Assembly: GCA_027483535.1 (NCBI GenBank)
Contig: JAIXUN010000003.1
Coordinates: 620,001 to 684,000, forward strand
From: a bacterium
GTDB taxonomy: Bacteria; Armatimonadota; Fimbriimonadia; Fimbriimonadales; Fimbriimonadaceae
Length of the DNA: 64,000 bases
Direction: 5' to 3'
In this document: positions 26,106 through 35,677 of the stretch, piece by piece
How positions within the stretch are numbered: position 1 is the stretch's first letter
Layout: each line of letters begins with the position of its first letter
Notes under the pieces: model-generated
Told to the model about the DNA's origin: nothing
What the model saw: the letters and a program-made list of their open reading frames with translations, nothing else
Database searches by the model: none
Translations under genes and position numbers: made by a program

Positions 26106-27917
26106 TTAGTCTTCGGCAAGAATCTTTGCCGATTCCTTGTTTCCTCTCTTCAAGGCTAACTCAAACGGTGTTCCCCGCTTTGCGGTTCGGTATCGCTTCT
26201 CGGCTCCGGCTTCAAGAAGCATCTTCACAAGCTTCCAATCGCCAGGATCGCCGAGGGCGGCGACTTGCAAGGCGGAAAATCCTTCCTTGTCGATCACATT
26301 TGGATTGACGCCTCGGGATAACAGAAACTCTAGAACGCGCGGGTTTCGGTCAATAACAGCGTCGTTCACCGCGTTACCCCCATAAAGAGGATTCTCGATA
26401 TTCGGATCAAAACCGCTTTTGATAAGCAGTTCCATTCCCTCTAGATTTTCAACTGTATAGGCCATTAAAAGAGAGAGTGGTTCCATCTTTGCCCCGGCAG
26501 AAAGGAGCGCCTTAACCCGCTCGTTATCTCGAAAGAGGAGAGCGTGACTGAGGGGCGTTTCCATCTTCTTCCCTTTGTTCGGATCGGCTTGAGCGGCAAG
26601 AAGAAGCTTCATAGAGGGCAAAGCGCCGTTCGTACCAGAGGCTAAAGAAAGAGCGGTTGCTCCGAGTTTTGACTGGAGGTTTGGATTCGCCCCCGAACGA
26701 AGTAAAACTCCAACCTTCTTTGCATCTCGAACCGCGATCATAAGCGCGCTTGTGCCCCAGGAGGTGCGGGCATTCGGGTTGCCTCCCTTTTGAAGTGCTC
26801 GGCGAAGTTCGTCCACCGAGCCAACCCAAGCCGAACGGAGAACGGCTTCATCGCTGGGGTTTGTCGCCATACGCGACGGTACCGTCACTCGCTTGAGAGG
26901 AGCGGTCGCACGGAGCGACTCGAGGTTCCCGTTAGAGGCGTACGCCGCAAGGGCCGCGGTTGCCCAGGCCGTTCCCGCGTAGGAAATGAATTGGTGAATT
27001 CCATGCGGAAATCCCGTTTCAAAGTAAGGGAGACCCTCAACCACTCTTCTGGTTGGGACTAGCCATGAGCCGTCCGGCTTTTGAGTCGAGACAAGGTACC
27101 GAACCCCTCTCGCGATAACTTTGTCACTTCGCGAGATGCGCCGAGAAACACCCAACGCGACGATGGCCTGTCCGGTGGCATAGGCATCTGATTTTCTTCC
27201 GTCAGTCTGTGCCCACCCACCATCGGCTTGCTGATGCGCGATGATGGATTGACGAGCCTTCTCAATCTCGGCTTTGGGGGCATCCGACCAAATCAATCCC
27301 AGTAACTTCATCGCCCGACCTTCGGAGTGAGTTGGGGTTGCACCCATCAGCCACTTTCGACCATTTGCAATGGCGGTCGCACCACCTGTGCGAGGGGGAT
27401 AAACCTTGAGCGCCCTCAGGGAGGTTGCCGTGACCGTAAACGAACTGTCCTCCATCGGAGGGCGGTGCGAGGTACTCACCCAGCGCCCGTCCTCAAGCTG
27501 TTTTGCCGTCAAATAGAAGCCTGCAGCGTCGGTGAAGTCACTTGCGGGTGTTTGAAGGGTTGCTTGAGAAAGTAGGGTGTAGCCATGCCCGGACACACCG
27601 TTGATCGCCCCGGTCAGTTCAAATGCGGCGTGGGTGGTGGTGGCGCGCCGCTCGTTAGATTCCAGAAGCTGCTTATCCAGCGCGCCCTGATCCACCCGGA
27701 ACCCGTTGTCTTTCGAAATCTGTAGGGCGATGAATCCGAGCGATTGATGGTGACAACTCGTGCACGACGACCGATCCAGCCAGGTTTGACCGCTTTTCTG
27801 AAGCAGCGGAATGGATCGCTTCACTGCCCCCTGCGCTTCTTTGACGTAAGTCGCTTCCTGGCTCGGGATAAGGGCCGCTCCGGTTACTCCAAGGACTATG
27901 CCGACAAACGCTCGCAT
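26106..27917 (-). CDS. Secreted haem-motif, terpene-cyclase-fold and ankyrin-repeat protein
   Basis: A 603-residue exported protein (N-terminal MRAFVGIVLGVTGAALIPSQ). Residues about 50-56 contain one CTSCHH, a c-type haem attachment motif. The middle (about 90-340) has repeats typical of alpha/alpha-toroid prenyltransferase/terpenoid-cyclase folds (LEDGRWVSTSHRPP, QADGGWAQTDGRKSD, TQKPDGSWLVPTR). The C-terminal 250 residues are ankyrin repeats (WGTSALMIAVRDAKKVGVLLRSGANPN and later copies). Function is unknown; the mix of haem site and two repeat folds is odd. A TATGTT lies 6 nt before ATG on the minus strand. Confidence 0.82.
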   Translation of the reverse strand: MRAFVGIVLGVTGAALIPSQEATYVKEAQGAVKRSIPLLQKSGQTWLDRSSCTSCHHQSLGFIALQISKDNGFRVDQGALDKQLLESNERRATTTHAAFELTGAINGVSGHGYTLLSQATLQTPASDFTDAAGFYLTAKQLEDGRWVSTSHRPPMEDSSFTVTATSLRALKVYPPRTGGATAIANGRKWLMGATPTHSEGRAMKLLGLIWSDAPKAEIEKARQSIIAHQQADGGWAQTDGRKSDAYATGQAIVALGVSRRISRSDKVIARGVRYLVSTQKPDGSWLVPTRRVVEGLPYFETGFPHGIHQFISYAGTAWATAALAAYASNGNLESLRATAPLKRVTVPSRMATNPSDEAVLRSAWVGSVDELRRALQKGGNPNARTSWGTSALMIAVRDAKKVGVLLRSGANPNLQSKLGATALSLASGTNGALPSMKLLLAAQADPNKGKKMETPLSHALLFRDNERVKALLSAGAKMEPLSLLMAYTVENLEGMELLIKSGFDPNIENPLYGGNAVNDAVIDRNPRVLEFLLSRGVNPNVIDKEGFSALQVAALGDPGDWKLVKMLLEAGAEKRYRTAKRGTPFELALKRGNKESAKILAED

Positions 27918-27923
27918 GTTTAC

Positions 27924-27929
27924 AACATA
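27924..27929 (-). promoter_or_regulatory. -10-like hexamer for ankyrin/haem gene (leaderless type)
   Basis: TATGTT on the minus strand, 6 nt before the ATG at 27915-27917. Confidence 0.4.
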
Positions 27930-28105
27930 GGCTCATCGAACTCCGGATGCAAATGCTGCACATTACTCAGACCCAGGATCATCCCAACGAACCAGCGGCG
28001 TTGCCATCCGTCCACCAGGGGCAATTCAAGACCGTTCGAGAGCAAAACACATCACCGGCGGGGACGTTCTCTTAAACCTCCGGAAGAACGCCTGACTCTT
28101 CAAAA

Positions 28106-30541
28106 TCAAGCCTGAAGAGTTAGGCAGTCTCGATAACTCACCGCGTTTTCGCCCTCCGCTTCCAGCGAGTCTCTTGTCTGACTGAGCACCACGCTTTCAA
28201 GTCCCTTCAGTGTATTTGTGAGCTGCTCCTGCAATCTGGCAGGGAGATCGTTGTCTCGTCCCCGACCGCGGCGCCTAAAGAGTGCCAGCAAACGAACCGC
28301 ATCTTCGTATCTACCCAGGCGGTATCGACAGTGCGCTAAATGGAGTAACGCGAACTGGTGATCGGAAAACGACTGGTGTTCCTCGAAGAGATCCAGGGCC
28401 ACCCGACACTCCTTATCTGCGGCCTCGATATCCCCACCAAGAGAACTGATCCTCGCAAGATTAAGTTGGTAGGTGGCAATGGCAAGCGGGCTCCCGATTT
28501 GCGCATAGCGGGGGATCAGATCTTGCAGAAGAGAGCGAGCCGTCGCGAGGTCGCCCGCTTCTTGCGAGCAGAAAACCATGTGCCCTTCGGTGTGACAAGC
28601 CCACAACGGCTCGTTCTGCGATCTCCACGCCGAAAGGGCCTTCTCCAAATGAAATCGAGCCTGTTCAACTTGAATACCGACCTCTGGATCACCGTCCAAG
28701 TACGAGGCTCCCAGGTACGTGGACGCATAGGCAAAGGCCCACGCATCCTCCGTTGGATCAGCAATCTCCAAAGCCTCCTTGAAGAGTTGAACACCCTTAA
28801 GCCCAAACCCCATGTTTCGAAACGCCGCGCCCGATCGCGCAAGTAGAAGCGCCCGAATCGAAGTGGGTAACTCAGAGGCCACGGAAAGCGCTTTTTCGAT
28901 TCGAGAGCGAAAACGATCCAGCATGCCCAAGTGCAGACAGCCCGTATAGCATCCGCAAACAAGTCTCGCGTAGTGTTCGTACTCACGGGCATCCCAAAGG
29001 ACATCGAAAGAGCGTTCCCATTCATGAGAGATCGACTCAAACCACAGAAGCTGCTTCGGCTGAAGGGGACCGATCATGCGAAAGGCATGGTGATAGAGCG
29101 CTTCAGCAACGATAGTTGCATGCCAGATTTCTCGCTTAGCTGAAGGCGGTTCTAGTTCGGAAAGAAAGTCGCGAATAGAGTCAAATGCGATCCCGACGTG
29201 ACGCGATTCGAGGCCGGGAGTCGTGCGGAGCCACCCCCCGGCGACCAATCGGGGCGACGATTCCAGATCTTCGCGCACCCAATCCACCGGAATATCCGAC
29301 GAGAAGAGATTGAGCCGGAGAAGAAACTCCTTCTCGACAACTCCCAGCCGATCCCAGCTCCAAGAGAGCACTTTGTGGATGGGAGAATCGGTCGATCGGA
29401 TCCTTTGCAGAAAGTTCTCTGGGGGAAGATGAGAGAGCTCAGTGGCGGCCCACCGAAGCGCCAGGGGCACCCGATCGAGTTCTTCAGTAAGGCTCTTCAC
29501 CTCCGGTTGGGTCCATTCTGAAAAGGCGCCGTTGCTGAGAACCATCATTGCCGTGAAGTAGTGAATCGCATCTTCCTCGGAGAGCGGACCCAGATTCACG
29601 GTGACCTCATTTTCGACCTCGCAAGAGAGTCGAGAGGCGGCCAGAACCCGAACGTGTGGGCAAACCGCCTGAATCCTTCCAAGCGCCTCGTACAGTCGTG
29701 TTCGGTCTGTAATCAGGTCAATACTATCGAGGAGAAGAACGACCTCCGGATACGAATCGAGAGTCTCTCTCACGTTATCGAACAGGCTTTGAGGGTGACT
29801 GACGATTTCAAGTGCTCGAGCAAGCAGGTTCAAACCAGGAACGTGCTCATCCATTCCGCTCGCGTCCAGCAAGATGCACGGGAGATCGGTTCGGTTAGCC
29901 ACCTTTCGGAGAAGGGCCGACTTTCCGATGCCACCGATTCCGGTGATCGTGATCCACGGAAGGTGGGTCCCTTCCAGTAGGGAGACAAGCTGGCTCAACT
30001 CACCGGTCCGTCCGAAGAACTCGTCTTCTTCCTCTAGCGGGGCGACTCGAAGCCGCGGAACCGGGAGAGATCCCTTACCGAGATCGGCGGTGGAAGCTCC
30101 CCAATCAAGGTTCCATTCATGAACCCAATCGTCTGGAATGCCGATCCCGATTGGGCAGTCGATGAGCGCCTGAAGGCGAGTTCGTGCGCGCGCAACCGAC
30201 CCGCTCGCGTCCTGGCGTTGAATGGTTCGATGCCAGAGGGACGCTTCTTCCCAGTCGGTCGACACCTCCGCGCCTAGCTCTACGATGTCTTGGCCCGTTG
30301 TATGGATTAGATTCGGATCGAGCTTCTTGACCAGCAAAATGGTTTGACGCAGGCTTTGCCTTGCCGCTGTGTCGTTTGTCTCTGGCCAAAGAGCTTCGCA
30401 TATCTGTGCGCGAGTCGCGACCCGCCGTCGTTGCCGAGCAAGGAAGAGCAGCAGCGCAGGAATTCGGGAAGTTCGAAATGATCGAACGACTTTCCCGTGA
30501 AGATGAACTTCTGGTACCCCGAAGACGTGCAACCGGATCAT
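28106..30541 (-). CDS. SARP/AfsR-like regulator: winged helix, STAND ATPase, TPR
   Basis: An 811-residue signal-transducing regulator. Residues 1-90 form an OmpR-type winged helix in SARP style (LHVFGVPEVHLHGKVV, ARQRRRVATRAQICEALWPE, AARQSLRQTILLVKKL). A linker is followed by a P-loop NTPase with Walker A ITGIGGIGKSALLRKV, Walker B EVVLLLDSIDLI and RVLAASRL, typical of STAND/NB-ARC ATPases. The last about 280 residues are helical repeats of the TPR type (LLARSGAAFRNMGFGLKGVQLFKEAL, ATYQLNLARISSLGGDIEAADKE). STAND regulators act as switches that oligomerise on a signal. No obvious target adjoins it. GAAGG precedes the ATG. Confidence 0.85.
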   Translation of the reverse strand: MIRLHVFGVPEVHLHGKVVRSFRTSRIPALLLFLARQRRRVATRAQICEALWPETNDTAARQSLRQTILLVKKLDPNLIHTTGQDIVELGAEVSTDWEEASLWHRTIQRQDASGSVARARTRLQALIDCPIGIGIPDDWVHEWNLDWGASTADLGKGSLPVPRLRVAPLEEEDEFFGRTGELSQLVSLLEGTHLPWITITGIGGIGKSALLRKVANRTDLPCILLDASGMDEHVPGLNLLARALEIVSHPQSLFDNVRETLDSYPEVVLLLDSIDLITDRTRLYEALGRIQAVCPHVRVLAASRLSCEVENEVTVNLGPLSEEDAIHYFTAMMVLSNGAFSEWTQPEVKSLTEELDRVPLALRWAATELSHLPPENFLQRIRSTDSPIHKVLSWSWDRLGVVEKEFLLRLNLFSSDIPVDWVREDLESSPRLVAGGWLRTTPGLESRHVGIAFDSIRDFLSELEPPSAKREIWHATIVAEALYHHAFRMIGPLQPKQLLWFESISHEWERSFDVLWDAREYEHYARLVCGCYTGCLHLGMLDRFRSRIEKALSVASELPTSIRALLLARSGAAFRNMGFGLKGVQLFKEALEIADPTEDAWAFAYASTYLGASYLDGDPEVGIQVEQARFHLEKALSAWRSQNEPLWACHTEGHMVFCSQEAGDLATARSLLQDLIPRYAQIGSPLAIATYQLNLARISSLGGDIEAADKECRVALDLFEEHQSFSDHQFALLHLAHCRYRLGRYEDAVRLLALFRRRGRGRDNDLPARLQEQLTNTLKGLESVVLSQTRDSLEAEGENAVSYRDCLTLQA

Positions 30542-30674
30542 TGCGCGCCTTCGGTGTAGAAGTCGATCTGTCCGGTTTCAGCGACTAAATGCGCAAGCCT
30601 TCCTCCTGGTCCAAAGGGAGTGACTTTCGCGACGCTGAGTTGTTTTCGGATATTCATTAAGACTTTTCGCAGTG

Positions 30675-30716
30675 ACATTCGCCGTGGGGAGTTTGATTCC
30701 TCCCCGGGGCGAATGT
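30675..30716. terminator. Hairpin between two minus-strand genes
   Basis: ACATTCGCC / GGCGAATGT arms with an inner GGGGAG/CTCCCC pair give a long imperfect stem. It lies just beyond the PEP-CTERM stop at 30748 and before the SARP-STAND gene start at 30541, so it probably separates the two transcripts. Confidence 0.55.
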
Positions 30717-30747
30717 TCTTCTTGCCAAACCCTGCTTTTAGCGGTGG

Positions 30748-31548
30748 TTAGGCGCTCTTCTTGCGACGAATCAACGCCAAGGCAGCCAGTCCAAGCCCTG
30801 CCATTGTCGTCGGTTCTGGAACCATACTCGGTCGAGAGGTGAGATAGCCGTTGGCGGTCAGAATCGATCCGTTGATTTCGGAGAAGAAGAAGCCTCCATC
30901 GTAAGACTGAAGCGCCTTCGCCGTCCCCAATCCTCCATTGAGTCGAGCCTGTGCGATCGCGGCGATGTTCATCTCGACTTCGTACGTGCTGCTCGGGAGC
31001 GCGATCGATCCAAGGGTGTTCCCCTGACTGACGACTCCGATCTCGTTGATATCGAAGAAGTTTGCTTGAGTGCTCAGCAGGACCCGAGTGCTACCGGTCC
31101 GCCGATAAAGGCGAAATCCAACCGACCCTTGAACAGAGGATCGAACCCCGCCTGTAAAGTTGGCGTTGGCTTCTACGGAAGATTCGATCAAGCTGAACGG
31201 GTTGAACTGGGCTTGCCCTAGGACTTGGAACCGCTCAAAGTAGCTCACGTACGTGGTGATCTGTGAGTTCTGACGCCCGGAACCGGTGGTGCTGGTCGTC
31301 GCCACTTGGGCGCCTCCGACGAAGTAGGGTCCCGTTCCCGATTTGCTGATCTGGCCTGCCTGGTTCCACGGGTTCAGTCCGCCTTGATCGGAGAGCGAGG
31401 TGGTAAGGGTGGATGACGCGCTGTTTTGGTTGAAGGTTTGGGTCCCCGCAGTTGGCGCAGCCATCGACACGCTCCAGGTGGCAATGTTTTGGGCGAAGGA
31501 TGTGGAGCCGATAACTGAAACTACAAGAAAACACGAAAGGAATCGCAT
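30748..31548 (-). CDS. PEP-CTERM-type secreted protein
   Basis: A 266-residue exported protein with signal peptide MRFLSCFLVVSVIGSTSFAQ and sorting tail VPEPTTMAGLGLAALALIRRKKSA. The mature part is Ser/Thr/Asn/Gln-rich with beta-strand character and no recognised domain. ATG 31548 is preferred to an in-frame start 117 nt further upstream because it places the signal peptide at the N-terminus. Confidence 0.84.
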   Translation of the reverse strand: MRFLSCFLVVSVIGSTSFAQNIATWSVSMAAPTAGTQTFNQNSASSTLTTSLSDQGGLNPWNQAGQISKSGTGPYFVGGAQVATTSTTGSGRQNSQITTYVSYFERFQVLGQAQFNPFSLIESSVEANANFTGGVRSSVQGSVGFRLYRRTGSTRVLLSTQANFFDINEIGVVSQGNTLGSIALPSSTYEVEMNIAAIAQARLNGGLGTAKALQSYDGGFFFSEINGSILTANGYLTSRPSMVPEPTTMAGLGLAALALIRRKKSA

Positions 31549-31736
31549 GACGGTCTCAGTGTGCGAAGGGACCGTCAAAAATTCGTCACCACCGGCACGA
31601 ACAACCAACTCTGCCCTCTTTTTGCCCGCGCTTGCGCGGCGAAGAGGCTCCTCTGATAACTTCACCCCTCAAAACAGACGGGTACATTCATCTAGTACGG
31701 ATGGTCTGTAGAAGGCTTCCTTACCCGTCCGAGCCC

Positions 31737-33131
31737 ATGCTCTTTATCTCTACTACCCACCAACCGGCTTCGGACTTGGGCTACCTACTTCGAAAGAACC
31801 CGGCGAACCTTTACGAAGGCAAAACCGCGTTCGGAACCCTGAAGGTGTTCTATCCCGAGGTGTCAGAAGAGAAGACGACCGCAGCGTTTGTTGTGGAGAT
31901 AGATCCGATTGCGCTGGTGCGTCGAAAAGAAGACCAAGGGTCGGCAGAGCAGTACGTCAACGATCGTCCTTACACCGCAAACAGTTATGTCTCGGTGGGA
32001 ATCGCTGAAGCATTCGGATCAGCGATGAGCGGAGGGAGTAAAGAGCGGCCCGAGCTGGCGGAGACCCCGATTCCAATCTCGATCCGCATTCCGGTCTTGC
32101 GGGCAAAGAAGGGTGAGGACCTCATTCGCCGAATCTTCGAGCCACTCGGCTACCGGGTAGAGGTGACCGCGTTGCCGCTCGATGAGCAGTTCCCGGAGTG
32201 GGGCGAGAGTTTCTACTTCGACGTGTCTCTTCACGGCACTCATCGCCTCTGCGATTCGCTTCGACACCTGTACGTGCTTCTTCCCGTCCTCGACGAGAAG
32301 AAGCACTACTATATGGATAAGCAAGAGGTGGACAAGATCCTTTCAAAGGGTCAGGGTTGGCTTGCCGATCACCCCGAAAAGTCCGTCATCTTGCGAACCT
32401 CGCTCGGGCGAAAGCCTTCGCTGATGCGAGAAGCGTTCGAGCAACTCTCGAATGCCGAGCCGGAGTTCAAAACCCCCGATGAAGAAGCCTCTGATACCGA
32501 TGAGGCCACGAACCAGCCCGTCGAGCGCGCGCCTAAGAAGGTGACGCTCCACCGGCAACGCCACGATCGCGTGACCGAACTGGTTCGAGAACTCAAGCCG
32601 AAGTCCATCATCGACCTCGGCTGCGGAGAGGGCAAGTTCATTCGGAGCATCATTCCCATTCAAGGCATCGAGAAGATCGTTGGGTTGGAACTGTCTTACT
32701 ACACCCTCGAACGGGCGACGAAAATGCTTCAGTTGGAAGACGGCGGAGGGCGATACGGACACCGTGTCGAACTCATCCACGGGAGCTTGCTGTACCGAGA
32801 CGCGCGAACCGAAGGGTTTGACGTTGCGACCGTCATCGAGGTCATTGAGCACATGGAGGCTCACCGGCTCCCGGCGTTCGCGAAGGTGGTTTTCGGATAC
32901 GCCAAGCCCAAAACGGTGATCGTCACGACCCCCAACAGGGAGTACAACGCGGTTTACAACGAGATCGAATTGCGGCACGACGATCACCGATTCGAATGGA
33001 CTCGCGCCGAGTTCCAAACATGGGTGGATGAGGTCTGCGCACAGTACGGTTATCAGGCGGAGATAGAGGGGATCGGCGATTTGCACCCTGAATACGGTTG
33101 CCCGAGTCAGATGGCGGTGTTTAAGCGATGA
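31737..33131 (+). CDS. hen1: 3'-terminal RNA ribose 2'-O-methyltransferase Hen1 (bacterial)
   Basis: A 464-residue enzyme that methylates the 2'-OH at the 3' end of a cleaved RNA before ligation, protecting repaired RNA from renewed cleavage. The N-terminal domain (MLFISTTHQPASDLGYLLRK..NLYEGKTAFG.LKVFYPE) matches the regulatory domain of bacterial Hen1. The C-terminal half has SAM motif IIDLGCGEGKF and the Hen1-specific metal-site region VIEVIEHMEAHRLPAF with EVIEH, then VTTPNREYN and HDDHRFEWTRAEFQTWVDE. ATG 31737 is the family-typical start. It overlaps pnkp by 4 nt (ATGA). Confidence 0.95.
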   Translation: MLFISTTHQPASDLGYLLRKNPANLYEGKTAFGTLKVFYPEVSEEKTTAAFVVEIDPIALVRRKEDQGSAEQYVNDRPYTANSYVSVGIAEAFGSAMSGGSKERPELAETPIPISIRIPVLRAKKGEDLIRRIFEPLGYRVEVTALPLDEQFPEWGESFYFDVSLHGTHRLCDSLRHLYVLLPVLDEKKHYYMDKQEVDKILSKGQGWLADHPEKSVILRTSLGRKPSLMREAFEQLSNAEPEFKTPDEEASDTDEATNQPVERAPKKVTLHRQRHDRVTELVRELKPKSIIDLGCGEGKFIRSIIPIQGIEKIVGLELSYYTLERATKMLQLEDGGGRYGHRVELIHGSLLYRDARTEGFDVATVIEVIEHMEAHRLPAFAKVVFGYAKPKTVIVTTPNREYNAVYNEIELRHDDHRFEWTRAEFQTWVDEVCAQYGYQAEIEGIGDLHPEYGCPSQMAVFKR

Positions 33132-35653
33132 AGATCGTTGTTCCCGAGTTCTCGGTGGTGGTCGTTATCGGCACCAGCGGGTCCGGTAAATCGACATTCT
33201 GTCGAAAGCACTTTTTGCCGACGGAGATACTGAGCAGCGACGCTATTCGGGGGATGATCAGCGACGACGAGGATCGGCTGGATATCTCCACCGAGGCTTT
33301 TGAGACGCTGCATTTCATGCTGGAAAAGCGGCTCCAACTGGGTCGCCTAACCGTAGTCGATGCGACCAATGTTCAGAAAGAGGCGCGAGCCCCGCTGATC
33401 AAGATCGCGACAAAGTGGCACGCTATGAGGGTTGCCATATTCATTGACACGCCCGTTCCTGTTTGCGTGGAGCGGAACGTCCAGCGCGAGAACCGCCAGT
33501 TCGGATCGCACGTGATACGGAACCAACGAGCCGATTTTCGCCGAGCCCTAGGCGGGATTCGAAACGAACGGTGGCACAAGGTCTACACGGTCACGCCGGA
33601 GAATATTGACCAAGTAGAGATCGTTCGCGAACGAAGCTGGAGCCGCAATCCCGACGAACACGGTCCGTTCGATATCATCGGCGACGTTCACGGCTGCTAC
33701 GACGAGCTTCAGAACCTGATCACCGAACTGGGTTGGAAAACCGAGCCCGAGTTGCATCACCCCGAGGGTCGAAAGTTGTTCTTTGTTGGCGATCTGGTGG
33801 ATCGTGGTCCCGACCCCGTAAAGGTCCTGAACTTTGTGATGGATGCGGCGGAAGGTGGGAAAGCGATTTGCGTTCCTGGGAACCACGATATTCGACTGGT
33901 GAAGGCGCTCAAGGGTCAGCCGACCTCGACGGGTCACGGCCTTAGAGAAACCTTGGAGCAAGTAACTGCAGAACCGGAAGAGTTCCAAGAGCGGGTTCGC
34001 AAGTTCCTTCACGGTCTGGTGAGCCACCAGATTGTTGACGATGGAAAACTGTGCGTGGCCCACGCCGGGCTCCCAGCGGACATGCAGGGTCGAGGATCCC
34101 CCGCGGTTCGGGATTTCTGCCTGTACGGTGGCACGACGGGCGAGCGTGACGAGTTCGGTCTCCCGGTTCGCGCTCCTTGGGCCAAGGATTATCGAGGAAG
34201 CGCGTTCGTGGTGTTTGGACACACTCCCGTTCCTGAACCCGACCTGCACAACAACACGCTGAACATCGATACCGGGTGCTGTTTCGGAGGCCGATTGACG
34301 GCTTACCGGTACCCAGAAGGCGATCTCGTGAGCGTTCCCGCCAAAGCGGTTTACGCCGAGCCCGCGCGTCCTTTGGATCATGGCGTCTCGACGAACGAGG
34401 ACGACGACGACGTCCTGGACGTGGCGGAAGTTCTTGGTCGAAGGACCATCGAGACGAGCCTCGCGGGTCGAGTGACCATTCGAGAAGAGAACGCGATCGC
34501 GGCTCTGGAGGCGATGTCGCGGTTTGCGGTCGATCCTCGCTGGCTGATTTATCTCCCGCCAACCATGTCGCCGTGCGAAACGGCGTCTGTGGAGGGCTAT
34601 CTCGAATATCCAGATGAGGCGCTCAAGTTCTATAGAGACGCCGGAGTGAGCCAGGTTATCTGCGAGCAGAAGCACATGGGATCTCGGGCAGTTGCCGTGA
34701 TTTGCAAAGATGCGGACGCAGCCAAGAATCGTTTCGGCATAGCGACCGGAGAGATTGGATCCATCTACACGCGTACGGGTCGACAGTTCTTTGCCGATGG
34801 AGACACTCAGAATCAGGTGCTGAACCGACTTTCAAAGGCGATCGAATCGGCGGGGGTTTTCAGCGAACTGGAATCTGATTGGGTGCTGCTGGACATGGAA
34901 GTCATGCCTTGGTCTGCCAAAGCGGTTGGACTCATTAGCAGTCAATACGGTCCGGTCGGCGCGGCTTCTGAGCACTATTCCAAGGTCCTGAAAGAAGCGC
35001 TGAGTGCGCCTCATCTGAACTCCGTGAGCGGCGTTCAGGCACTGGCCGAGCTAGCTGAGCGGAAGCTGGACTCGGCGCAAAAGTATCGAGCGGCCTATCG
35101 CAACTACTGCTGGACGGTGAACTCGATCGACGATTACAAGTTCGCCCCGTTCCATTTGCTCGCTTCGGAAGGGAAGGTTCATAGTGACCGGTCGCACTTG
35201 TGGCACTTAGAGATGCTCGGCAAGATTGCCGATGAAGACTCTCAAATTTTGATTCGGACCCCGTTCCGGGTGGTCGACTTAGAAGATGAGATCGCTTGCC
35301 AAGCCGCAACGGATTGGTGGCTCCAGCACACCGGATCGGGAGGGGAAGGCATGGTGGTAAAACCGCTGAACTTCACCGAGTTCAACAACGGTCGGGTGAT
35401 TCAGCCCGCGGTGAAATGTCGGGGTCGCGAGTATCTGCGGATCATCTACGGGCCGGAGTATCTGGAAGACGCAAATCTGAGTCGCCTGCGCCGTCGCGGA
35501 CTCTCGCGCAAGCGCTCGCTTGCTCACCGGGAATTTGCGCTGGGGATCGAGGCTCTGCATCGGTTTGTGGATCGCAAGGCGCTGCGGAGCGTTCACGAAT
35601 GCGTGTTTGGTGTCCTTGCGCTTGAGAGTGAACCCGTCGATCCTCGATTGTAA
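33128..35653 (+). CDS. pnkp: Polynucleotide kinase-phosphatase-ligase Pnkp (bacterial RNA repair)
   Basis: An 841-residue three-domain RNA end-healing and sealing enzyme. The kinase domain (about 1-175) has P-loop VVVIGTSGSGKSTFCRK. The metallophosphatase domain (about 180-400) has FDIIGDVHGCYDELQN, FVGDLVDRGPDP, VPGNHD and FGHTPV. The C-terminal nucleotidyltransferase/ligase domain has the nucleophilic Lys in CEQKHMGSRAV and further motifs LLDMEVMPW and EGMVVKPLN. In characterised systems the ligase activity depends on heterotetramer formation with Hen1, in agreement with the 4 nt gene overlap. Length and domain order are normal. Confidence 0.96.
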   Translation: MKIVVPEFSVVVVIGTSGSGKSTFCRKHFLPTEILSSDAIRGMISDDEDRLDISTEAFETLHFMLEKRLQLGRLTVVDATNVQKEARAPLIKIATKWHAMRVAIFIDTPVPVCVERNVQRENRQFGSHVIRNQRADFRRALGGIRNERWHKVYTVTPENIDQVEIVRERSWSRNPDEHGPFDIIGDVHGCYDELQNLITELGWKTEPELHHPEGRKLFFVGDLVDRGPDPVKVLNFVMDAAEGGKAICVPGNHDIRLVKALKGQPTSTGHGLRETLEQVTAEPEEFQERVRKFLHGLVSHQIVDDGKLCVAHAGLPADMQGRGSPAVRDFCLYGGTTGERDEFGLPVRAPWAKDYRGSAFVVFGHTPVPEPDLHNNTLNIDTGCCFGGRLTAYRYPEGDLVSVPAKAVYAEPARPLDHGVSTNEDDDDVLDVAEVLGRRTIETSLAGRVTIREENAIAALEAMSRFAVDPRWLIYLPPTMSPCETASVEGYLEYPDEALKFYRDAGVSQVICEQKHMGSRAVAVICKDADAAKNRFGIATGEIGSIYTRTGRQFFADGDTQNQVLNRLSKAIESAGVFSELESDWVLLDMEVMPWSAKAVGLISSQYGPVGAASEHYSKVLKEALSAPHLNSVSGVQALAELAERKLDSAQKYRAAYRNYCWTVNSIDDYKFAPFHLLASEGKVHSDRSHLWHLEMLGKIADEDSQILIRTPFRVVDLEDEIACQAATDWWLQHTGSGGEGMVVKPLNFTEFNNGRVIQPAVKCRGREYLRIIYGPEYLEDANLSRLRRRGLSRKRSLAHREFALGIEALHRFVDRKALRSVHECVFGVLALESEPVDPRL

Positions 35654-35677
35654 TCCGCTTGTTACTGACCCAGTCCG

